Source: Xanthomonas sp. Leaf148 (lineage in GTDB: Bacteria > Pseudomonadota > Gammaproteobacteria > Xanthomonadales > Xanthomonadaceae). Taken from it: a stretch of DNA of 64,000 nt. A program made the position numbers and the translations under genes. The stretch spans positions 434,001 through 498,000 of the forward strand of contig NZ_LMOP01000001.1 of assembly GCF_001423585.1 (NCBI RefSeq). The letters run 5' to 3'. The notes beneath the pieces are model-generated. The model had not been told where the DNA came from. It worked only from the letters and a program-made list of their open reading frames with translations, and did not search any database. Positions 55,875-63,519 of the stretch are shown in pieces (the stretch's first letter is position 1; every line of letters begins with the position of its first letter).

Positions 55875-56324
55875 ATGCGCAAGACCTTCAAGACCCTGAT
55901 GGTGGCCCTGCCGCTGGCGGCCGCTTCGCTGCTGGCCCAGGCATCCGATTCGCCGGTGGGTCGCTGGAAGACCATCGACGACGAGACCGGCAAGCCCAAG
56001 TCGGTGGTGCAGATCGAACAGGCCGCCAACGGCACGCTGAGCGGTAAGGTGGTCGAGATCCTGCAGTCCAACAATGGCCCCAATCCGATGTGCGACAAGT
56101 GCGACGGCGCGCTGAAAGGCAAGCCGATCAAGGGCATGACCATCCTGTGGGGCCTCAAGGCCGACGGCACCGCCGTATGGGGTGGCGGCTCGGTGCTGGA
56201 CCCGGCCAAGGGCAAGACCTACAAGGCCAAGATCACCCTGACCGAAGGCGGCAAGAAGCTGCAGATGCGCGGCTACGTCGGCATCGAAGCGCTGGGCCGT
56301 ACGCAGACCTGGGTGCGTGAGTAG
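55875..56324 (+). CDS. DUF2147-family secreted protein
   Basis: A 149-aa exported protein: signal peptide MRKTFKTLMVALPLAAASLLAQ ending near ASD, then the DUF2147 beta-barrel-like domain with SPVGRWKTIDDETGKPKSVVQI, GTLSGKVVEIL, MCDKCDGALKGKPIKGMTILWG, and AKITLTEGGKKLQMRGYVG. A CxxC pair (MCDKC) is characteristic of the family. The function is undefined; it is often found in envelope-associated settings. A strong GGGAGGGG Shine-Dalgarno precedes the ATG. Confidence 0.85.
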   Translation: MRKTFKTLMVALPLAAASLLAQASDSPVGRWKTIDDETGKPKSVVQIEQAANGTLSGKVVEILQSNNGPNPMCDKCDGALKGKPIKGMTILWGLKADGTAVWGGGSVLDPAKGKTYKAKITLTEGGKKLQMRGYVGIEALGRTQTWVRE

Positions 56325-56326
56325 CC

Positions 56327-56538
56327 GGGATTGGGGAATCGGGATTAGGGATTCGCAAGAGCAGGCGCCCGTGAGGGCGCCTTTTTTGTGCGTCGATGCA
56401 TCTCTGGAGGCTAGAGCCCTGTTGGGTCGGATCATCGGCAGTTGGTGCCTCAAAGACGGCTATCGCCGCGCGCCCGGAAAATCAGGCGACCTGATCCTGC
56501 TTTGACGAATCCCCAATCTCCATGCCCCAATCCCGGCT
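56327..56538. repeat. GGGATTC-type inverted repeat pair before metG
   Basis: Forward array 56327-56355 (GGGATTGGGGAATCGGGATT type) follows the DUF2147 stop and is flanked by CGCAAGAGCAG, as at 34975. The inverted partner is 56506-56538, just before the metG -10 box. A terminator hairpin is embedded between them. No gene in the span. Confidence 0.75.
56363..56387 (+). terminator. Terminator after the DUF2147 gene
   Basis: 8-bp stem AGGCGCCC (56363-56370) with its complement (56375-56382), GTGA tetraloop, then six T. Strong intrinsic terminator immediately after the repeat array. Confidence 0.88.
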
Positions 56539-56547
56539 CTCGACTAG

Positions 56548-56556
56548 TGCGATAAT
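56548..56556 (+). promoter_or_regulatory. Extended -10 promoter of metG
   Basis: TGCGATAAT: TG at 56548-56549 one base before GATAAT (56551-56556), 26 bp upstream of the metG ATG. The -35 region falls inside the repeat and is poor, as is tolerated with an extended -10. Confidence 0.5.
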
Positions 56557-56582
56557 CGCGTGTCCCCCGCATCACGCCTGCC

Positions 56583-58673
56583 ATGACCCGCACCGCACTT
56601 GTCACCACCGCTCTCCCGTATGCCAACGGTCCGCTGCATCTTGGCCACCTGGTCGGTTACATCCAGGCCGATATCTGGGTGCGCGCGCGCCGGTTGCGCG
56701 GCGACAAGACCTGGTTCGTCTGCGCCGACGACACCCACGGCACGCCGATCATGCTCGCGGCCGAGAAGGCCGGCGTCACCCCGGAAGCCTTCATCGCCAA
56801 CATCCAGGCCAGCCATGAGCGCGATTTCGCCGCGTTCGGGGTGACCTTCGATCATTACGATTCGACCAATTCGCCGGTCAATCGCGAGCTCACCGAAGCG
56901 TTCTACAACAAGCTGGAAGCAGCCGGCCATATCAGCCGGCGCTCGGTGGCGCAGTTCTACGACCCGGCCAAGGGCATGTTCCTGCCGGACCGCTACATCA
57001 AGGGGATCTGCCCCAACTGCGGCAGCGCTGATCAGTACGGCGACAACTGCGAAGTGTGCGGCGCCACCTACGCGCCAACCGAGCTGAAGGAGCCCAAATC
57101 GGTGATCTCCGGCGCCACGCCGGAGCTACGCGATTCGGAGCATTTCTTCTTCGAGGTGGGCCATTTCGATGGCTTCCTGCGTGAGTGGCTGGCCGGCGAT
57201 GTGGCGTTGCCGGGCGTCAAGGCCAAGCTCAAGGAATGGCTGGATGCCGAAGGCGGCCTACGCGCGTGGGACATCTCGCGCGATGCGCCGTATTTCGGCT
57301 TCCAGATTCCCGGCCAGCCGGGCAAGTATTTCTATGTGTGGCTGGATGCGCCGATCGGCTACCTGTGCAGCTTCAAGACGCTGTGCGCACAGATGGGCGA
57401 AGACTTCGAGGCGCATCTGGTGGCCGGCACGCAGACCGAGCTGCATCACTTCATCGGCAAGGACATCGTCAATTTCCACGGCCTGTTCTGGCCGGCGGTG
57501 CTGCACGGCACCGGCCACCGCTCACCCACGCGCCTGCACGTCAACGGCTATCTGACCGTGGACGGCGCCAAGATGTCCAAGTCGCGCGGCACTTTCGTGA
57601 TGGCGCGGACCTTCCTGGATGTCGGCCTGGAGCCAGAGGCGCTGCGCTATTACTTCGCGGCCAAATCCTCGGGCGGCGTGGACGATCTGGACCTCAACCT
57701 GGGCGATTTCATCGCACGGGTGAATGCCGATCTGGTCGGCAAATTCGTCAACCTGGCCAGCCGCTGTGCCGGCTTCATCGGTAAGCGCTTCGACGGCAAG
57801 CTGGCCGACGCGCTGCCCGATCCGGCGCAGTACGACCGCTTCGTCGCCGCGTTGGCGCCGATCCGCGAGGCGTATGAGCGCAACGATGCAGCCAGCGCGA
57901 TCCGCCAGACCATGGCGCTGGCCGACGAGGCCAACAAGTACATCGACGACACCAAGCCGTGGGTGATCGCCAAGCAGGACGGCGCCGATGCGCAGCTGCA
58001 ATCGGTCTGCACGCAGGGCCTGAACCTGTTCCGCATCCTGGTCGCCGGACTCAAGCCGATCCTGCCGCGCACCTGTGCCGAAGCCGAGGCTTTTTTGTCG
58101 GCGCCCATGACCAGTTGGGACGATGTGCAGCGCCCGCTCACGGCGCACACGATCCAGCCCTACACCGCCCTGTTCACCCGTATCGACCCCAAACAGATCG
58201 ACGCCATGACCGACGCTTCAAAAGACACCATGGCCGCAGCTGCGGCTCCGGCTGCGACCAACGCCAGCAATGCAACGGTGGCCAAGACCGATGCAAAAGC
58301 AACTACGCCGGCCAATCCCCCCGCCTCCGTCTCGAATCCAGGGCTTATTGGCATTGACGATTTCGCCAAGCTCGATCTGCGCATCGGCAAGGTGCTGGTG
58401 TGCGAGTTCGTGGAAGGCTCGGACAAGCTGCTGCGCTTCGAGCTGGATGCCGGCGAGTTGGGCAAGCGGCAGATCTTTTCGGGCATTCGCGGAAGCTACG
58501 GCGAACCGGAAACACTGGTCGGCCGCAGCGTGGTGTTCATTGCCAACCTGGCCCCGCGCAAGATGCGTTTCGGCATCAGCGAAGGCATGATCCTGTCGGC
58601 CGGCTTCGACGGCGGCGCGCTGGCGCTGCTGGATGCCGATAGCGGCGCGCAACCAGGCATGCCTGTCAGGTGA
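56583..58673 (+). CDS. metG: Methionyl-tRNA synthetase
   Basis: A 696-aa class I synthetase of the long (E. coli-type) form. HLGH at 19-22, the four-Cys zinc knuckle CPNCGSADQYGDNCEVCG near 140-160, WLDAPIGYLCSF, KMSKS at 330-334, then the anticodon-binding helical domain. A variable Ala/Thr-rich linker (about 545-585) leads to the C-terminal tRNA-binding/dimerisation (EMAP-like) domain (about 590-696: IDDFAKLDLRIGKVL, FIANLAPRKMRFGISEGMIL). Charges tRNA-Met for initiation and elongation. No riboswitch is evident upstream. Confidence 0.97.
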   Translation: MTRTALVTTALPYANGPLHLGHLVGYIQADIWVRARRLRGDKTWFVCADDTHGTPIMLAAEKAGVTPEAFIANIQASHERDFAAFGVTFDHYDSTNSPVNRELTEAFYNKLEAAGHISRRSVAQFYDPAKGMFLPDRYIKGICPNCGSADQYGDNCEVCGATYAPTELKEPKSVISGATPELRDSEHFFFEVGHFDGFLREWLAGDVALPGVKAKLKEWLDAEGGLRAWDISRDAPYFGFQIPGQPGKYFYVWLDAPIGYLCSFKTLCAQMGEDFEAHLVAGTQTELHHFIGKDIVNFHGLFWPAVLHGTGHRSPTRLHVNGYLTVDGAKMSKSRGTFVMARTFLDVGLEPEALRYYFAAKSSGGVDDLDLNLGDFIARVNADLVGKFVNLASRCAGFIGKRFDGKLADALPDPAQYDRFVAALAPIREAYERNDAASAIRQTMALADEANKYIDDTKPWVIAKQDGADAQLQSVCTQGLNLFRILVAGLKPILPRTCAEAEAFLSAPMTSWDDVQRPLTAHTIQPYTALFTRIDPKQIDAMTDASKDTMAAAAAPAATNASNATVAKTDAKATTPANPPASVSNPGLIGIDDFAKLDLRIGKVLVCEFVEGSDKLLRFELDAGELGKRQIFSGIRGSYGEPETLVGRSVVFIANLAPRKMRFGISEGMILSAGFDGGALALLDADSGAQPGMPVR

Positions 58674-59128
58674 AGCGGGAGTGGGGAGTCTGGATTCGCA
58701 TTCGGGATTCGGGATCAGTAGAAGCCAGAACCGATTGTTGAGGGAGACCTGACACGAGTGCTTGGCGCGTCCCCTCATCCGCCCCTGCGGGGCACCTTCT
58801 CCCGCACGCCGGAGAAGGTGTTAGATCAACGCTGGAGCAGCCCCTCTCCCGCCGGGAGAGAGGTTGGGATGAGGGTCCGTGGCGAAGCCCTGGTACCGTT
58901 GCACTTGCACGTGGCTCCGTCCGTCCCCTCATCCGCCCCTGCGGGGCACCTTCTCCCGCGCGCGGGAGAAGGAGTTAGATCAGCGATGGAGCAGCCCCTT
59001 TCCCGCATGCGGGAGAAGGCAGATAGATCAACGCTGGAGTAGCACCTCCCCCGCATGCGGGAGAGGAGAGCAACCAGTCACCGCGCCCTCACCCCATCCC
59101 GAATCCCAACTCCCCAATCCCAGCCCCC
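58674..59128. repeat. Repeat-filled gap after metG
   Basis: 455 bp without a gene. A GGGATTC-type forward array (58677-58715) and its inverted partner (59096-59126) bracket two tandem CCTCATCCGCCCC-type units. Unit 1 (about 58772-58878) and unit 2 (about 58924-59070) each begin CCTCATCCGCCCCTGCGGGG, then CACCTTCTCCCG and a GGAGAAGG palindrome. The phrase TTAGATCAACGCTGGAG or close variants recurs at about 58819, 58974 and 59017. The composite is a repeat nested in a repeat. Confidence 0.75.
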
Positions 59129-59719
59129 ATGCACCTGGCCCTGTTCGACTTCGACCACACCATCACCACCTGCGATACCTATGCGCGCTTTCTGCGCAAG
59201 GTCGCGGCGCCCGCGCAGTTGGCGTCGGCAAAGTGGCAGGTCGGTCCGTGGGTGCTGGGTTATCGGCTGGGCCTGGTGTCCGCTGCGGCGTTGCGTGCAC
59301 GTGTGACCCGCATTGTCTTCAGCGGCCGCACGCTGGATGAGATGGCCGCACACGGCGTGGACTACGCGCGCAGCGCGCTGCCGGGCGTCCTGCGTGCAGA
59401 GATGATGCAGCGCATCGACTGGCATCAGGCGCAAGGGCACGAGGTGGTACTGGTGTCGGCGTCGGTGGATCTGTATCTGCAGCCGTGGTGCACCCAGCAC
59501 GGGCTGTCGCTGATCTGCAATCGGCTGGAGCACAGCGACGGCCGCCTGAGCGGGCGCTATGCCGACGGCGATTGCGGCCCGCACAAAGCCGCGCAGATTC
59601 GCGCACGCTACGATCTGTCGCAGTACGCATGCGTGCATGCCTACGGCGACAGCCGCGAAGACACGCCGATGCTGGCACTGGCGCACCAGCGCTGGTATCG
59701 CGGCAATCCGGTGCACTGA
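59129..59719 (+). CDS. HAD-superfamily (IB) phosphatase
   Basis: A 196-aa phosphohydrolase with motif I LFDFDHTITTCDTYARFL (nucleophile Asp in DFDHT), motif II VLVSASVDLYLQPW, motif III Lys in GPHKAAQI and motif IV AYGDSREDTPML. This IB subgroup includes SerB-like and phospholipid-derived phosphatases such as PgpC (YfhB); the LVSAS and YGDSxxDxPML forms fit PgpC best. The substrate is unproven. It lies 6 nt upstream of the rnfB-like gene. Confidence 0.82.
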   Translation: MHLALFDFDHTITTCDTYARFLRKVAAPAQLASAKWQVGPWVLGYRLGLVSAAALRARVTRIVFSGRTLDEMAAHGVDYARSALPGVLRAEMMQRIDWHQAQGHEVVLVSASVDLYLQPWCTQHGLSLICNRLEHSDGRLSGRYADGDCGPHKAAQIRARYDLSQYACVHAYGDSREDTPMLALAHQRWYRGNPVH

Positions 59720-59725
59720 GCGCGC

Positions 59726-60145
59726 ATGCCCGACACCGCGCCCACGTTGGTCGAACGGCTCGACCGCCTGCTGCCGCAGACCCAATGCGGTCAATGCGGC
59801 TACGACGGCTGCCGCCCCTATGCGCAGGCCATGGCCGATGGGCACGCCGGTGTCGACCACTGCCCACCCGGCGGCGATGCGGGCGCGCGGGCCCTGGCGC
59901 AGGTGTTGGAGGTACCGGCACGCCCGTTCGATCGCAGCCGCGGCGCGCACAAACCACAACAAGTCGCCTGGATCGTGGAGGCCGATTGCATCGGCTGCAC
60001 CAAATGCATCCAGGCCTGTCCGGTGGATGCGATCGTCGGCGGGGCCAAACACATGCATACGGTGATCGCGCCGTTGTGCACCGGCTGCGAGCTGTGCCTG
60101 CCGGCGTGCCCGGTGGATTGCATCGAGCTGCACGCCATCGGCTAG
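59726..60145 (+). CDS. rnfB: RnfB-like ferredoxin protein without membrane anchor
   Basis: A 139-aa protein with the RnfB Fe-S domain ([18 protein letters not shown]; Cys21, 24, 29 and 46) followed by two [4Fe-4S] ferredoxin motifs ([12 protein letters not shown] and [12 protein letters not shown]). RnfB of the Rnf/Rsx ion-pumping complex normally begins with a hydrophobic anchor; here none is present and no other rnf gene is nearby. It is therefore probably a soluble electron carrier. Next to metG and a HAD gene. The partner is unknown. Confidence 0.8.
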   Translation: MPDTAPTLVERLDRLLPQTQCGQCGYDGCRPYAQAMADGHAGVDHCPPGGDAGARALAQVLEVPARPFDRSRGAHKPQQVAWIVEADCIGCTKCIQACPVDAIVGGAKHMHTVIAPLCTGCELCLPACPVDCIELHAIG

Positions 60146-60485
60146 GCGCCGCAAGCGCGAGCCGCTGCGCCGCCAGCCCAGCACGGCCGTCGCTGGATGC
60201 CACAACTGTCGCAGGTGGTTCTGCGGCTGCCGCGCGCAAGCGCCCAACCGATGACACGCGTGCCGCGGTGTGCCAGTTACCCGAATGCACGCCGCAAGAA
60301 TGGCGCGATCTTGCGGCGTGATCGCAGGCAGGTTCCACGCGCAACGCCCGGCATCGCGGCACCGCCCAAACCACCAGCCCGCGCGACCGCGTCCTACATT
60401 CCGTCAGGAACGTCCTGACGCCGCCGGCGCATCCATGCTGCGGCGGCGCCCGTATGAGTAGGCACTCCCATCGAGGAATCGGCCG
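60146..60485. other. Gene-free gap with one hairpin
   Basis: 340 bp. A perfect 8-bp stem CGTCAGGA (60402-60409) with TCCTGACG (60413-60420) and an ACG loop is the only defined structure, about 65 bp before the next ATG; it could be an operator or an mRNA hairpin. No credible ORF. Confidence 0.45.
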
Positions 60486-61274
60486 ATGCGCCCATTTGCT
60501 GCTGTCGTTGCTGCGCTGGCACTCCGCTGCCGGCCGATTCCGCCATTGTTGCTGCTGGTGCTGGGCAGCGTGCCGCTCAACGCGGTGGCGGTCACGCGGG
60601 TGGATGGCGACGTCTTCGATGCCGACAAGGGCGCCCTGCGCTACCGCGAATCGCACTGGCTGCTCGACGGTGGCGGGCGGCTAGTGCTGTACCGCTGCCC
60701 GAATGGGCAACCGTTCGCACGCAAACAGGTCGATGGCGGCAGCAGCTCGCCCGACTTCAGCCTGATCGATGGGCGCGATGGCTACCGCGAAGGCGTGCGC
60801 ACGCGCGGCGGCGCGCGCGAGATGTTCCAGCAACAGCCCGGTAAACCCGAACGCAGCACGGCATTACCGGCCGGCAAGGACGAGCGTGTGATCGATGCCG
60901 GTTTCGATGCCTATCTGCGCAGCCACTGGGATGCACTGGCCAGCGCATCGCAACGGGTGGACTTCGTGCTGCCCAGCCTGCAACGGCAGTTGGCGTTCCG
61001 GGTCGAACGTCTCGACGACAGCGCCGGCCAACGACGCTTCCGCATTTCGCTCGATGCCTGGTATGGCGCAGCAGTGCCATCGCTGGAGGTGCGTTACTCC
61101 ATCGCCAACAAACGCCTGCTCGAGTTCCGCGGCGTGGGCAATCTGCGCGATGCGCAAGGGCGCTACCCGCGCGTGCGCATCGTGTTTGCGGACACCGCTG
61201 CGCGTGCTGCCAGCGCGGACGACCTGCGCCAGGCACGCGAGCAGCCGCTGACCAAGAGCTGCAACGCGTCGTGA
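60486..61274 (+). CDS. Predicted exported protein, unknown function
   Basis: A 262-aa protein with a long N-terminal signal sequence (hydrophobic about residues 5-34, PPLLLLVLGSVPLNAVA) and a soluble mature domain with no recognised family. Recognisable pieces are YRCPNGQPFARKQV, PDFSLIDGRDGYREGV and DFVLPSLQRQLAFRVERLDD, reminiscent of an outer-membrane-lipoprotein-sorting-like beta fold. One Cys in the mature N-terminal part. A GAGGAATC ribosome site precedes the ATG. It sits upstream of DUF4345 and sigma-factor genes on the same strand. Confidence 0.65.
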   Translation: MRPFAAVVAALALRCRPIPPLLLLVLGSVPLNAVAVTRVDGDVFDADKGALRYRESHWLLDGGGRLVLYRCPNGQPFARKQVDGGSSSPDFSLIDGRDGYREGVRTRGGAREMFQQQPGKPERSTALPAGKDERVIDAGFDAYLRSHWDALASASQRVDFVLPSLQRQLAFRVERLDDSAGQRRFRISLDAWYGAAVPSLEVRYSIANKRLLEFRGVGNLRDAQGRYPRVRIVFADTAARAASADDLRQAREQPLTKSCNAS

Positions 61275-61359
61275 GCCAGGCCCGCGCCATCTTCACGTTC
61301 GACCACGCGCCGTTGCGTACAACGGCCCGGGCACCCATTCCCCGTACAGGAGCACCTCC

Positions 61360-61725
61360 ATGGCAAAAGCTTATCTCTGGCTCAACGCAGTGCTCTACGT
61401 CGTCCTGGCGATCTGGTGCACGCTGTCGCCGGCCAAGACCGCAAACGCGGTTGGCTATACCCAGCTGTCGCCGGCCGGGCAATCGGAGTATCTGGTCATC
61501 TATGGCGGCCTGCAGTTGGGCATGGCGTTCCTGTTCGGTTACTTCGCCTGGATCAATCAACCGCGCACCGGGCTGCTGGTCGCGCTGGCGTTCTACGTCC
61601 CCATCGTGCTGTTCCGCAGCGTCTCGCTGTCGCGCTTGTGGCCGGTTTCCGCACCAACCGTCGCGCTTGCCGGTGTCGAGATCCTGTTGCTGCTCGCCGC
61701 CGTGCTGCTGTGGCTGCGCAAGTGA
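61360..61725 (+). CDS. DUF4345-like small membrane protein
   Basis: A 121-aa protein with four predicted transmembrane segments (about 5-22, 45-63, 70-88, 97-118). It starts MAKAYLWLNAVLYVVLAIWC and contains GGLQLGMAFLFGYFAW, resembling DUF4345 proteins. No known function. It lies 58 bp before the ECF sigma gene and may be co-regulated with it. Confidence 0.7.
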   Translation: MAKAYLWLNAVLYVVLAIWCTLSPAKTANAVGYTQLSPAGQSEYLVIYGGLQLGMAFLFGYFAWINQPRTGLLVALAFYVPIVLFRSVSLSRLWPVSAPTVALAGVEILLLLAAVLLWLRK

Positions 61726-61783
61726 CAGACAGCGCCTGCACAGTCCGGTAGCATCGCCCCCACCTTACCCAACGCCCGATCGC

Positions 61784-62347
61784 ATGAGTGCCATTCCTGG
61801 CCAGGACGACGATGAAACCGGACGCCTGCTGACCGCAACTGCGGGCGGCGACCGGCATGCCTTCGAAGCGCTGTACCGGCAGACCTCGCCCAAGCTGTTC
61901 GGGGTCTGCCTGCGCATGATCCCGCAACGTGCCGAGGCCGAAGAGGTGCTGCAGGACGTGTTCACGCTGATCTGGCACAAGGCCGGTCAGTTCGATCCCA
62001 GCCGTGCCCGCGGGCTGACCTGGCTGGCGATGATCGCGCGCAACAAGGCGATCGATCATCTGCGTGCCAACGCGCCACAGCGCCGCAACGTGGCGCTGGA
62101 CGATGCCGGCGAACTGCGCGATGGCGATGCGTCTCCGCTGGAACGCACCGAGCGCGCCAGCACGCGTCGTCGCATCGACCACTGCCTGGCCGAACTCGAA
62201 CCGCCGCGTAGCGAACTGATTCGCACCGCGTTCTTCGAAGGCATCACCTACGAAGAGCTTGCCGCGCGCACCGACACACCGATCGGCACGATTAAAAGCT
62301 GGATCCGTCGCGGCCTGGCCAAACTCAAGGCATGTCTGGAACGATGA
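61784..62347 (+). CDS. ECF-family RNA polymerase sigma factor
   Basis: A 187-aa sigma factor with sigma-2 (AFEALYRQTSPKLFGVCLRM, AEEVLQDVFTLIWHKAGQFDP, LTWLAMIARNKAIDHLR) and sigma-4 (CLAELEPPRSELIRTAFFEGITYEELAARTD with GTIKSWIRRGLAKLKACL for -35 recognition). It overlaps its cognate anti-sigma gene (ATGA), the usual arrangement. Sequence features place it near the SigK/RskA-type ECFs. The promoter recognised by this factor could not be identified from this window. Confidence 0.92.
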   Translation: MSAIPGQDDDETGRLLTATAGGDRHAFEALYRQTSPKLFGVCLRMIPQRAEAEEVLQDVFTLIWHKAGQFDPSRARGLTWLAMIARNKAIDHLRANAPQRRNVALDDAGELRDGDASPLERTERASTRRRIDHCLAELEPPRSELIRTAFFEGITYEELAARTDTPIGTIKSWIRRGLAKLKACLER

Positions 62348-63180
62348 GCACGCCCTTTCCCATCGACCAGGAACCGCCGCGCGACGTGTTGGCCGGCGAG
62401 TACGTGCTCGGCCTGCTGAGCGCAGAAGAACGTCTGGCGGCAGAACAACGCATTGCGACCGACGGCCAGTTCGCCCAGGCGGTGCTGCAGTGGCAGGATC
62501 TTCTGGCCCCGTTGCTGGAAGAAATCTCCGCCGTGACCCCGCCTGATCAAGTGTGGGCGCAGGTGCGCCAGACGCTTGGCTTCGACACGCCGCTCCTTGC
62601 GGTGACATCGGCCGCGCCTGCAGCCACCACCGGCAAGCCGGCCGCGCCATTGTGGAACAACGTGCGCGTGTGGCGTTGGGCCAGCGCTGGCGGTCTGGCG
62701 ACCGCTGCGGTGTGCGTGCTCGCGTTGTTGAACCTGCGCACGCCGCCGGCACCGGTACCGCCTGTTGGCGATACGCCGGTGGTACAGACCCCGGTCACCC
62801 CGCCGGTGGCCACCACACCGCCGGCCACCGGCATTGCAATGACCTCCACGCTGGCCACCGAAGACGGGCGTCCAGGCTATGTGGCGCTGATGGATGCCGA
62901 CAAGCACACCATCACGGTGACGCCGCTGGATCGCACCGCCACGGCCGACAAGGTACCCGAGCTGTGGCTGATCACGCCGGACGGCAAGGCGCATTCGATG
63001 GGCATCTTCGACGATCAGCGTGCGCGTCGCGCGCAGATCCCGGATCAGCTGATGCCCATGCTCAGCAACGAGGCGATTCTGGCGGTGACGCTGGAACCGC
63101 CGGGCGGTGCACCGGGTGGCGTGGCCACCGGCACGGTGGTTGCCAAGGGCGGCATCAGCACGCTGGCAATGGCGCCCTGA
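62344..63180 (+). CDS. RskA-type anti-sigma factor
   Basis: A 278-aa protein: cytoplasmic anti-sigma part (about 1-85, LAGEYVLGLLSAEERLAAEQ and VLQWQDLLAPLLEEI), one transmembrane segment (about 108-128, TAAVCVLALLNL), a Pro/Thr-rich periplasmic linker (about 128-160), and a C-terminal RskA domain with GYVALMDADKHTITV, PELWLITPDGKAHSMG and AVTLEPPGGAPGG. It would sequester the ECF sigma at the membrane until a periplasmic signal releases it. ATG at 62344 overlaps the sigma stop. Confidence 0.88.
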   Translation: MSTPFPIDQEPPRDVLAGEYVLGLLSAEERLAAEQRIATDGQFAQAVLQWQDLLAPLLEEISAVTPPDQVWAQVRQTLGFDTPLLAVTSAAPAATTGKPAAPLWNNVRVWRWASAGGLATAAVCVLALLNLRTPPAPVPPVGDTPVVQTPVTPPVATTPPATGIAMTSTLATEDGRPGYVALMDADKHTITVTPLDRTATADKVPELWLITPDGKAHSMGIFDDQRARRAQIPDQLMPMLSNEAILAVTLEPPGGAPGGVATGTVVAKGGISTLAMAP

Positions 63181-63519
63181 TCGGGCGCATGAGCACCTGC
63201 TGCGCGGCCGCAAGACGCGGCGCAGCAGGTGCTTGAGAGGGCCACCTCTCCTCACTGCCAATGCGTGCCATCCGTCCGGGATGAGCACGCCTGCGTAGCG
63301 CTGCTCCTGCACGCTCGCCTGCGCCGCCCACGCAAGCAACTTCACAAGCCACCTCATCAGCGTCAGTGATACTGAGCGCACACATCCGGGTGCGCGGTTG
63401 CGTCATTGCGCTGCGCAAACGCGCCAATCCTGTCCTTGCATGCGACGATCAAGCGACCTGGTGCATCTGTTTGCCGGCAGCTTGCGTAAAGGGTGTCGAT
63501 AACCTACGGAGAACCACGC
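63181..63519. other. Gap before desaturase, with a strong hairpin
   Basis: 339 bp. A 13-bp perfect stem (AGCACCTGCTGCG at 63192-63204 with its complement at 63221-63233) follows the anti-sigma stop; with only TT afterwards it is a weak terminator candidate. No ORF in the remaining sequence; GGAGAA (63508-63513) is the ribosome site of the next gene. Confidence 0.5.

Noticed and set aside
56317-56505. A 62-codon frame after the DUF2147 gene
   Set aside because: It consists of repeat sequence and a terminator hairpin.
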